Shown here: piece after piece, positions 28,372 to 39,058 of the stretch
How the letters are laid out: each line of letters begins with the position of its first letter
Numbering within the stretch: position 1 is the stretch's first letter
Source of the DNA: Chrysophaeum taylorii
Taxonomy: Eukaryota > Sar > Pelagophyceae > Pelagomonadales > Pelagomonadaceae
Reading direction: 5' to 3'
Assembly: GCA_029834535.1 (NCBI GenBank)
Contig: JAQMWT010000015.1
Location: 33,343 to 97,342 of the forward strand
DNA length: 64,000 nt
The notes under the pieces: generated by a model
What the model was told of the DNA's origin: nothing
The model's database searches: none
What the model saw: only the letters and a program-made list of their open reading frames with translations
Translations under genes and position numbers: made by a program

Positions 28372-31300
28372 TCAAGAATCGAGGACCACGTTCGTGTCTA
28401 CGTCAGAGACGACTAGACCATTCCCAGGGGGGGCTGGCGAGCGCGGGACCTCGGGTGATTCTCCGTCCACATTCTCGTCGACAGAGGGCTCGACGACCTC
28501 GGACGTTCCGGCGAGGGAGGTCCCGTTTCTTCGCGATGGGGAACGTGACTGTTCGTCACGCGGCCGGCCACACACCTCGTCAAGACAGTCTCTGCAAAAA
28601 AACTTGATGACGTCAAGGTCGGTCTGGCGACGAGCGAAGTAAAGGAACATGACGGGTCCAACGGCAATCCACAGTAAGATGAGCAGTACACCGATAGCGG
28701 TTTCGCTCCACCTCGCGCGATGGTCTTTTTTCATGTTGTCTTCCACGTATAGCACAATCGTCAAGAAAAGTATGGCCGACAGGATCCCCGACATCAGGAT
28801 GGCGTACTTGTTGACGTCTTTAAGTGCGAACGGCTTGAGGACTACGTATACGACGAAGAAGACGATCGAGACGATGAAAGTGCAGTATAGCAGACTGAGC
28901 GGGTTCTCGCTGGAGATCATCGCTGGCAGCACTGATGTCAGCAGGAGCCGCCTCAGGCACTCGAACGACCTGGGGGTAGCCGAGGTTTCGCGCGAAGTAA
29001 AAATGGCAAAAAAACAAGCAAGATAATAATACTAAGCGTCAGTCACCATTGCGAAAATTGAACAAGTTGAAAGCCTGAGGACTCTGCGGACGACTCGAAC
29101 CCCCACAAAGAAGGGCGGTAATCTTCAAAAAGAAAGTTGAGGTGGGAGATATTCTCGTCTCGAAGGTTCCAGCCGAGGACGAGGTTGCGGACGAGATCCT
29201 CGCGGACGGGGCGCACCGCAAGGTATGCGTCCTCTTTCTTCTGCTTCTTGCCATCCTCGTCCACATTTTTTTTGTCAGCGGTGGTTCTGTTGGCGGGGTT
29301 TTCCGGATCCGCATCCTCCGGCGTATTGTCATCATCCTCGTCCACTTTTTCGTTGTTGTCAGCGGTGGTTCTGTTGGCGGGGGTTTCCGGATCCGTGTAT
29401 TCCCGCGTATTGTCATCATCCTCGTCCACTTTTTCGTTGTCAGCGGTGGTTCTGTTGGCGGGGGTTTCCGGATCCGTGTCCTCCGGCGTCTTGCCATCAT
29501 CCTCGTCCACTTTTTTGTTGTCTGCGGCGGTTCTGTTGGCGGGGTTTTCCGGATCCGTGTCTTCCCGCGTATTGTCATCATCCTCGTCCACTTTTCCGTT
29601 GTCAGCGGCGGTTCTGTTGACGGGGTCTGCGGGTTTCGGGTTGATGACCGCGCGATGGCGCCAGAGCATAACGAAAAAGAGAGCGGGCGTCCCCAAAACG
29701 TAAAAAAAGGTCATGATGCTCGCGTAGGCTACAAACCTCGCGTGTCGGCTGCTCTTGCACGACAAGCTGTAATCGGCCTCGAGAAACACCTTGCCGCGGT
29801 ACTTAGAGTGCTCAGGTTCACCGTCGCTCCGACGAAACTTGGAGTCGCATCGGAACGTCTTGAAGATGGTGCTCGCGACAGGGGTATACGCGCCGTACAA
29901 GAGGAGGATCACGGCAAGAATAGCCCAGTTCCGGAGCCGGATGATGTACGACAAGGGGTAGACCCGCGCAGCCACTTGGAACGCGACGAAGATGAGCGCG
30001 AGAAGGGCAATAGGCAAAATTGTGGCCATCAGCAATTCGTCGTAGTGATTAAACTTACGGCACAGTTTCGCTATCACAGTGTACGCGTTAAAATTCAAAA
30101 GAACCTTAAACTGTGACGACGTGTTAGCATACGACTGAGGGAACGCGACGAACAGAAAACTGGTGTATTCAGAGACCGCAATTTGCCAAAACACATACAA
30201 GATCTTAGCCATGGGTACAATCACCCGAAACAAGTTCGCGCGTGTCTCGTTGAATTTCGTTGATAACAAATTCTTGAGGACCAGGTAGGCCACCACGCAC
30301 GCGAGGAACGCGCCCACCACCGAAGCAAAAGCAACAATGATCGTGCGCTTTGACTCCTGTGAACACGAGATACATGTCCCGCTATGCTTGTCGAGAAAAG
30401 TGTCGCTCTCGCACAGCGCACACAACGGGCCCCAATGATTCCCGGCGCACGAATTCGCGTTGGCCAGCACGTTGTTCATGTTGGTCGAATTCGCCTTGGC
30501 CAGCACGTTGGTGATGTCGGTCGAATTCGCCTTGGCCAGCACGTTGTTCATGTTGGTCGAATTCGCCTTGGCCAACAAGTCGACGTCGCCCTTGCAGGCC
30601 TCGTGAAAAGGGCACGTCCGAACGTTCGTGGAGTAAGGCCCGCTTCGCCAATACCCCTCGTCGAGGATGACCACTGCGCCAGGGTACTCATGCTCAGGCT
30701 TGTCCAAGTGACACTTGGCGTGCTTGGGACAGTCCCTGCACTCATTTTCTTCGGTATCGAAGCTGAATTCGTCGGCTCCATCGCAGACGGTGCACGTCTC
30801 TCTATGATTTATCGTTTCGTTGACTTCGCCGAGCACACATTCTCGAAGCCGAATGCTGACATTTTCGCTGAAAGTGCGGTCATCGGCCTCGTAATTGGCA
30901 GCGATGGTGACGTTTTGTCCAATTTTAGCCCACACTTTGAGGTTGACCTGATCCCCTACCGTCTGCGTCATGGCGACGCCGGCCTTCACGATTAACCTAG
31001 TGTTTCCGTAGAGAAGGGCGCCGCTGTTGACGGGCGTAGTAGTGAGCTCGACTGTTGTACCGCTGTGTGTCTTGCAGACCTGGTTCAGGGCATCGTATAG
31101 TGTGACGGTGATGTTCGACTCAAACGCTTCGTTGGACGCTTCGCGGTTCCCGCCATGGCTCATCGACAAGTTCTTGACTCCAGACGCGAGTATGGGCCCG
31201 TACAACGCAGTTCCCTTAATGAAATCAGGGATCTTGGGCTTTTCGGTTGTCCAGTGGTCAAAATAAGTGACCCCACCCGCTCCGTTCGGCGACGAGTTGT

Positions 31301-34300
31301 TGTCGCCGGCGTCGTCCTCCCGAAAGCTCACACCAGCGCCATCAGCGAGAGAGCAGACACCTCCATTGCCCTCTGCGATGTTGTGATCGAACTTGCAGCT
31401 GCCGGCGCTCTCGAACAGAGCACCCCCACCGGTGATGAACATTGCACCACCACTCGACGAAGCATGATTGCTGACGAAGGCTGTGTTGTTGGCTTGCAGT
31501 TTCGCATCACTTCCCGTGATGTAAGCCCCGCCCCCCTCTAGTGCTCGATTCGCTTCCAAGAGAACGCTCCCAAGCGCGACGTCCGCATCAACAACGTACA
31601 AGGCGCCACCAACATTGTCGGCCGAATTCGAGGAAAATTCAGAATGCTCGACAACGCACGCGGATCCGGAATCAGCAAATAAGACCCCGCCTAGGGATGC
31701 GTTATTCAACTTGGCGCTCACGTCGGTCATCAAAAGTATCGATTGAGACGAGAGATAGATTATTCCCATATCCGTCGCCTGATTCCGGATGAGCGTTATT
31801 CCAGAAACCGTGCTGGTTACTCCTTCACCGAGCGCGATAGCCCCTCCGTCTTTTGCTGAGTTGTTTACCACTATCGTCGAATTAGCGTCTCCGAAAAAAT
31901 TCGTGTCTGAATCAAACATCCCGAAGCCACCTCCAGAATCCGCCTCATTTTGCTCGGCGCGAAAACCAGTGACCGTGATTTCCCCCCCCGTAGAGTAGAA
32001 AACCCCACCGGCGAATTCAGCGTAGTTCTGCACCACATTTCACAGGGATTACTGAGCACACATGGGCGCGCAAGAGCATCACTGAGTGCATACGGAGACA
32101 TACCTCTTCCATGTCGACATTCTCGATTTCGACGGAGGCTCCCTCGCTCACGTGGATGACGCCGCCAAGCTAGAAGATCAGTTATCACACACTGGAAGCT
32201 CGGGCAATTCAAACATACCGAAGCCGAGTTCTTCGCAAAGGTCGAATTGCTCATATTTGCCGACGCCGACAGCCAGAGAGCTCCTCCCTGCGCGACGCGA
32301 ACAGTTTAAGTTTGATCGCCACGCGTTGGACTTGTTTGTTTCCAAGACATAAAGGCCTCGGATTTGTGGCTGGCCCAAGAAGACGCTGATTCCGATACGA
32401 ATTCGGCGACATTCAACAAGAATTCGGACGAACTAATGCGCAGCCCTTCGCTTCCATCGTTCTGATACACAGCGCCACCCTGTTCATCCGTTCATATGAC
32501 GTCACGAAAAAAAATCCCCGCGGAAGTCTGCAGGGGGAATTCTCCACACAGAGACAGACACTTAATCCGGAGTTGCCCGTGAAATTGCAGTCGATAATGG
32601 TAACGTGCTCGCTGTGCCAGAAGCTAACTGCACCCCCCTGTGCGTAGCAAAGCGTCATTGACTGCACAGTTACCAACACAAACGCATCTCAGAGGTCGAA
32701 AGCACAACAGGGAACAATAAGGCGGACGCGGCAGCTGGTTCGTTTGATGATGGTCCACCATCATTGAACGCGAGGGAACTTGCGTTCAGGGTCATCGACT
32801 TGCTCAGTTGGATAAACAGAGCACCTCCCTGCGTCGAGGAGCACGCGCTTGGTGTGATAGATGCTATTCAACCGATGACAAGGCGCGAAAGAGAGTCGCA
32901 CCACCGCCCACGCAATGTGAGAGCGTTCAAAAAGTTGAAACGCATGCGCGTGGCTGATGTGCACGCGACAATAAGTGAACATTTGATGCTTCGCGGACGC
33001 AACGGGCTCGAATGACTCACGCCTTCAATAGCCTCGTTCGCATGAAAAACCCCGGAAATCGTCACAAATTCACTTTCCGTCGCATAAACAGCACCCCCCT
33101 GCACAAACGTCATGTTGATGCGTACGATCGCACGAAGCAAATACAGCGCACGTCAAAAAGTACTCGGACACGGATACGAACCCATCCTTCTGTTGCCTTG
33201 TTGTTAGCGAAAAAACCGCCATCGACGCTTATTGAGGGGCTTAAATGGGCGAACAGAGCCCCACCACCGAGCTGCGTCGACCTTTGTGACTTGGAGCAGA
33301 CACAAGAATCACAGCTCTTTAAGACAATGTTCTGACACTGGAAGGCAACGTAACCCGTAACAATGTTGCCAACGAAAGTGCAGTGTATGACATTCACTGC
33401 GCGGCCGTCGTAAGTGTATACCACGCCGCCACTATCGGCAGCAACGTTAGCTTCAAAGATGCCGGATTCAACGTGCACGTCATCGGAATACGTGTTGTAA
33501 ACAACTCCCCCACTCGCATAAGCACTGTTGTTGGTGAATATGCCGCCGGCAATACGCATCCCACTCGTCTCATAGTTGTATAGGACGCCACCCTGTGTAA
33601 TGAGTGCGATTGGAGAATTCATTGCAGCGCGTGGCCTCGCAACTAAAAGCCTGATGACGCGGGGCGCCGCACCTGTTCAGCCGAATTAAAAGCAAAGTAG
33701 CCAGAGTGGATAGTCACGACGCCACTCTCAAACGTAGAGACCACGCCCCCACTCTGCAACAAATGGCATTCAACAAAGATGGACATCGCCGACGCGCACC
33801 ACTATCGCTGTATTGTTTCGAAAATTTCCGCCGAGTATCGTGAGATTTCCATACCAGTGATAAATAACTCCGCCGGAAGAAGTCGCCTTGTTGTTTATCG
33901 CAGTGCAATTCTCCAAGATTACCTCGCTCTCTTCCGATTGGATGGCCCCACCATAATACCCGACCGCATTGACGAGCCCGACGTTGTCGAGATGAAGATG
34001 GGCATTCGGTCCAACACGGAAAAGTTGGCGCCTATAAATATCAGTGACGCACAACAAGTTCGCTGGCACGGCACAACAAAATGGACGCTGGGATGCGTGC
34101 TGAAAAAGGCCGTCGAAGTAAGGGGTTCCACCGACTCCTAGGATGGTGACATTCGTGGAAACGTTGACCGTCTCGTCGAAGTAGATGGTCGGGTTTCCCG
34201 GGACAAGAACGACCACATCACCACTCTCAACTTGGTTTTTGAGGTTGGCGAACTGGACTGCACTCGTGGTCGTCGGGGCGAGAATCGTGGGCGTGGGGGA

Positions 34301-35026
34301 TGTGGTTGGACTAGCCGTTGGTGGATCGACGAGGCTCACGTTGCCAAGCGACACGACGAACCATTCAGAGAACGGCGCTTCGCCAGATAACATCGACCCG
34401 AACGTCCACGAGATTTGGGTTGCATTCTCTCCCTCGGTGACGGTGAGCTTGTAGTACGAGCCGTCGTCGAGGCAGACGAGGTGCGTCTCCTGGTACCCGT
34501 CGATCAAGGTGCCATTTATGATGGTCGTGCCCTCGGCGTCCTGAACGCCGTACCGCGCGTCGTTCCAGCCGTCGCCGTTCGAATCTCTCATCGTAAAATT
34601 CAGGCACACGCGCTCCTCCTCCCCCACCTCATCGAGCTGTCGGCGGACGGCACACGCGCACTCCGCGCACGCGCACCCGGTCGCTGCTTCGAACTCTGGA
34701 CACGTCGTGCCGCCGTCCGCGCAGTAGGACGCGCAGGAAACAACACACCCGCTAGGTCCTCGTTGTCGTCGCGCGCCGAAGTCAAGCGTCTGCTCATCAG
34801 TCCATCTATGGTTGCTCATTCGTCGCACCCAACTGCCACCCTGGGTCGGGACCGACGCGCCGCCTCTCCTGCTGTCGACGAGTCGCACTCGAGCTTCGTT
34901 CTGAGGAACCGCATGATGCACCTCGCCATCACCCACAGCCGCGAAACGTGCGCCGCCCTCGGTCTTTCGTGCTCCAACGTCCGACCACCAAATCACAGCG
35001 AATGCCAAGGTCTTAGCCATCGCCAT
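28372..35026 (-). CDS. Large receptor-like protein: Pmp-type beta-helix repeats, Cys-rich domain and multi-TM C-terminus (copy A, intact)
   Basis: Eleven exons: 33803..35026, 33673..33753, 33182..33592, 33021..33098, 32709..32828, 32560..32637, 32399..32479, 32219..32287, 32104..32169, 29095..32027, 28372..28969. They join without a frame break to ~1,912 residues. All introns are GT-AG and phase 0 except the last (phase 2). The order is a hydrophobic N-terminus; a GDGWN-type beta domain (DSNGDGWNDARYG); a Thr/Pro linker; a right-handed beta-helix of GGA(V/I)-x-x and N-x-A repeats like chlamydial Pmp repeats; an ephrin-receptor-like Cys-rich segment (CTVCDGADEF, CRDCPKHAKC, GPLCALCE); then about eight TM helices containing the family block FECLRRLLLT. 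The domain set is common in stramenopiles; the ligand and signalling role are unknown. The start at 35026 is tentative (35020 is alternative). Confidence 0.8.
29245..29625 (-). repeat. In-frame coding minisatellite, ~27-residue unit x5, in receptor copy A
   Basis: Five units of 26-27 codons of the type NRTTADNEKVDEDDDN plus a short TPEDTDPETPA linker lie between TM segments, on the predicted cytosolic or lumenal loop before the last TM pair. Unit lengths are all multiples of three, so the frame is kept. Copy B has only one diverged equivalent of this segment, so the expansion arose after duplication or was lost in B. Confidence 0.8.
30451..30582 (-). repeat. In-frame 36-bp minisatellite (VLAKANSTNMNN) in receptor copy A
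   Basis: About 3.6 copies of a 12-residue unit with one Asn-glycosylation-type N-S-T per unit interrupt the Cys-rich domain just before its C-x-G-x-x-W-G-P-L-C-x-L-C block. Copy B reads LLVKANSC at the same place with no repeat. Confidence 0.85.
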
Positions 35027-35660
35027 GCTTTTGAGCTCGGACCTACCAAAAACTTCGCAACTTGAGTGCAACTTGAAGCGTCACGTTCGGTGACATGGAT
35101 TCAATCAGACCGAGTACAAGCTAAATTTTCAGATTAGATCGGTTCAGATATGTGTAGTTTCAAAGAGTCACAAAGAGAGTGTGAGTCAGCAATGTTCGTC
35201 ATGGTTTACCGAATTCGTGGTAGTCTTCCGTCGCAACACTTCATTTCTCTCGACCCCTCGGTGCACTCGAGCTTCGTTCTGAGGAACCGCATGATGCACC
35301 TCAGGGAACGCGTGCATCACCCACAGACGCGAAACGTGCGCCGTTCTCGGTCTTTCGCGCTCCAACGTCCGACCACCAAACTACGGCGAATACCATGAAT
35401 TTGCAATCGCCGTGCCCTTAAGATCTTGAGCTCGGACACACCCAAAACTCCGCGACTTGAGTGGAACTTGAAGCGTCGCGTGCGTTGACATGGACCGATT
35501 ACAAGCTAAATTTTCAGATTAGATCGGTTCAGATATGTGTAGTTTCAAAGAGTCACAAAGAGAGTGTGAGTCAGCAATGTTCGTCGTCGATTACAAACTT
35601 CGCGGGGGGGTTCCAGTGGTCCTCCGTCGCAACACTTCGTTTCTATCGACCCTTGGTCGT
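34886..35660. repeat. Tandem ~380-bp duplication of the receptor gene's 5' end and upstream region
   Basis: Segment 34886-35263 is repeated as 35264-~35660. Both include the motif CACTCGAGCTTCGTTCTGAG (34886; 35264), which codes for part of copy A's exon 1, and TCAAAGAGTCACAAAGAGAG (35160; ~35545) from the upstream flank. The second copy is therefore an orphan start-codon-plus-promoter fragment. The exon part also occurs in copy B near 45232. Confidence 0.8.
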
Positions 35661-37380
35661 CTGACGGCCGAGTCATTTCGCTGCAGTTCGCACTGGCAGC
35701 GGACGCTTGCGGGGCGCCGCGCCTCAACGGCTGCGAAATCATGGACGAACAAATTAACGAAGCCGCGTCTTAAGATGGCACCGCGGGTCGATGGGTTGTT
35801 GTTGATTGGAACTTCAACGCGGCGCTAGTGTGGAAATGCCTGCCGAAGTCCATCTTGCACTTCGAGCTCAATACTTGCCTTTGCGTTACGACTGTCGTCG
35901 CCACCATAAGGCGACGTTGGTACACCGAAGGTTTCCGCCACTGGAGCTACATCAGCAACACCTCCGAGTTCCAGGGTCGACGCAGACGCCAAGGACCGCA
36001 GGTTCGACTGTTGCCAACGGGACTTCCCCAAGGCGCCGGACTGGGGCTTCATCTCACCGGGCGCTCCGGACGGAATCCCCTGCCGTTGACCTCTACCTGC
36101 ATTGTCGCTTCGGCGCCGCCGATGCAAGAAAATTCTCCGCCACAGGCAAAGCCGGGGAAGAAGCCGCGTGCGCGCCCGCCGCGGGCCAAGGGGCCCGAGA
36201 AGAATGTACTGGCGCCTGCTCGTGAACCCAGACGGCGCCTTCCTCCAGACGGGCAAGATCCCTGACGGCGACCTGTCGTGCGTGCCCAAGGGGAACTCGA
36301 GAAGGGCACGAACGAGTCCCTCACCGCTGATCTACAACGAGCCAAATTCGAGCTCTCCGATGCCGAGGCGACGAACGTCGACCTGCGCAATCAGCTCCAT
36401 AATTTGCGCAGCTCATCGCCACAGCCTAGGATGAACTCGACGACGTAGACGCCAGCATCGCCCGTCGTCGCGCCGTCGTCAGCCTCACGCGGCTGTGATC
36501 GACAAGCAGCGAGCCCAGAGCGCCGCAAAGATCGACGACGCGCTGCGAGCCCAGCTGGACGAGAAGCCGCGTCATCACTGCGCCATCATCGACGCTGCCG
36601 CTGGCGACTGCAGCGCTGCCCGAGACCTCGCCACATCGAGTCCATTAAGGCTGTGGCGCACAAAAGGGCAGTTGAGGAGGAGGTGGCGCGGATAGAGCCA
36701 CAAAAAAGAGGCTTCTCGGGTGCTCGTGGGTAGCCAGGGCTGATGGCATTCACGACGACCTGCATCTCCTGCGCCGCGCCAAAACATCAACATGATGACA
36801 TCAACGTCGACAACGTCGGCATGCCCCACGACTTCAACCTGGACACCACCGTGTCTAAAGTATGGAGGACGTCGGAACCGTCCTCGCCGTGTTCTCGACC
36901 TTTGTTGCCTCGAAGTCCCGAGTGAAAGTCGTCTGGCGTGTCGAGTTCAGCGATCCGCTCGCAGCTCCCTAGCATCCGCCTCGAATACAACAAGTTCGGG
37001 CCGTTTAAAGCCAAGTACCGATACCCCAGGTTCCTTCTTCCTCCTTCCAGTCGACCCTCAAACAGATGCGGACAAAACTCGACCTCCGCATCCAGACGCT
37101 TCTCGCCATGATCACCACGATCAAGAGCGCTTCCACAACGCCACCCGCCTCGGCTTCCTCGTGAGCATGATGGTCGTCTTCGCCGGCCACCTCAGCCATT
37201 CAGGAGTTCTTCTCCGCATGCGGCATCATCTCGAGTTACGAGATAGGCCGCAAGTAGAAGAAAGCCATCGCGAAGCGCGCTTCAATCAATCCTTCTTCGT
37301 GCTCAAATACGTTGACAATACTATAACCCTCATCTTGACTCATATTGTGTATATCTTAAGTATCATTGCCCATCGACTGC
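35661..37380. other. Spacer between receptor copies with decayed coding sequence
   Basis: No intact gene is visible. Short protein-like stretches occur in shifting frames on the plus strand, for example a coiled-coil-type segment DLQRAKFELSDAEATNVDL near 36326-36382 and other helical fragments to ~36720. This looks like an old gene or retroelement gag-type relic. Confidence 0.35.
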
Positions 37381-38700
37381 GTCAGGTGGTGGACTTGGAA
37401 GAGCAGCGCGGCGACGAGGAGGATGAGGCTCCCGATGAGGAGGCTCCCGATCCGTCGGTAGTCGAGGGTGTCCGAGATCTGACACCCTGCGCAACGCATT
37501 TCGCGTGTGGCCGAAGCGACACAACCACAACCATCTGCGAAAGCATCATCCAGCACCGACCGTACCTGCGGCATTTCTTCGTTCCCTGTTCAAGGAAGTG
37601 CTTTTGAAGGTGAAATAATGGGGCAAGATTGATGCCCGACTCTCGAGGGACGTGACGGTGCGCTGCATTTTTTTCCGCGCTGGTTCCACTACGCGATGAA
37701 CGCGTTCGGCAGGGCCTGCAAACCTGCAACAAGCTTGAATGCGCCATCGGCCGCGTTCTGGGAGACCTCAAATTCCTTGTCATCGACCATCGCCACGGCG
37801 ATCTTCTCCTCGTCATCCAACGACGACAGCCGAGACTTGGACCGAAATGGCGAGGTACCCTTCTGGCTCTCGTCGTGCTGCCGCCGAGGCGGCGGCGGCT
37901 CGTCGTTGTCCAAGGGCAGCGACGCCGGCTCCTCAACCGTCGACTCCGCCTCCTTGACAGTTGACTCCACGTCGGTCGGCCAGCCCCTCGAGCTGGCCGT
38001 AGCGGCCCTCCGCGTCTTTCTCGATGGCGGCGTCGACGGCGGTTCGCTCTTCGTTTTCGAGGGCAGCCCAGCCTCGGCGCAGCTGTCCGAGTGGATCTTC
38101 GGAGCTCTCTGTCTTGGGATCCGTCGCCGCGGCTAAAGTTCGGGCGTAGTTACGACGGGGTCGTCAATCAGCAGCAACCGCGTCTTCACGAGCTTACTCC
38201 GGAGCCGTTTGTGCGCTCGCTCGGCCTCTAACTCGTTGGGGCGAACTCCACACCGTCCAGCCCAGTGTGCAAAATCATCCTCGGAAACATTCCGAGACAT
38301 TTTTTTGTCGGGTAGCTTGTGGAACCCATTCCTGCTCGTCGCGACCAACGTAAAATTCGAGCAGCCTATTCTCGTAATATCTAGCACTGGGCGCCGACGG
38401 GAACGCCGATGAAGTCGGCCACCGTTTAAGTGGGGGGCGTCGAAGTCATCATCATCGAGGGCGAGACAACGGCCCCGAACAGCGAGGCGCCGGATGCGAT
38501 CGACGATGTCATTGACGTCCAAGTCGTCTGGGACGTCGCCCCGTGTTCTGGGCCGAGCTCTGGGTCGATGGGTACACCCTCCAGCACGAACGCCAGGAGC
38601 TTCTTCTCCGACGATGCCATTTTGGAGATCCCGGAGGGGCCTGAAGGCCAACGCGGAGATGGGCAGATCAAAAGTTGACCGAACCCGAGGCCAGGTCAAT
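37380..38700 (-). pseudogene. Decayed minus-strand gene, helical protein with one TM segment
   Basis: Coding-like sequence alternates among minus frames: VSEDDFAHWAGRCGVRPNEL (38.2-38.3 kb), GWAALENEERTAVDAAIEKD (~38.0-38.1 kb), then VSQNAADGAFKLVAGLQALP (37.7-37.8 kb), and finally a TM-like segment IGSLLIGSLILLVAALLF (37.40-37.46 kb). The joins need frame changes without obvious splice sites at each point, so I call it a relic, although an intron-containing gene with one or two errors is possible. No family is recognised. Confidence 0.35.
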
Positions 38701-39058
38701 CCTGGGCGCCGTTTGATCTATCGCAATCTCGGATCTTGGTCCTTCAGGCGGCGGCGGCGGCGCTGGCAAAGGCCAACGAGCGCTCTCCGCGTTTCCCAAG
38801 CCATGGGGTCAAACCAGGTCTGAAAGACCATGACCCACCAGGCGCTTGCGGAATACGGCGCTGCTGATTTGGCGAGTCGGCGGCATTCCCAAAGAAGCCG
38901 ATGCTGCTGCCGAGATGAAAACTCAGACAATCGAAAAAAAAAAAATTGCCACAATGGGGGAAATGGATGGATTCCTCCTGGAGAACAGGAAATGAATATA
39001 AAGGGAAAAGAAGATGCAGAAACGTCGCGGTGCAGGAAATTATTTGCTTGCGGCAGTC
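38701..39058. other. Short spacer, nothing supportable
   Basis: An A-rich tract (38936-38945) and a GGC repeat on the plus strand near 38750 are the only features. Confidence 0.4.

Noticed and set aside
29142-30116. A 324-codon plus-strand frame across the receptor TM region
   Set aside because: It is antisense to a well-supported exon; its repetitive hydrophobic product comes from the acidic minisatellite on the other strand.
35806-36434. Overlapping plus-strand ORFs of 110-145 codons as separate genes
   Set aside because: Coding-like character jumps between frames every 100-200 bp and no frame has a consistent start and family, so they are relic fragments.
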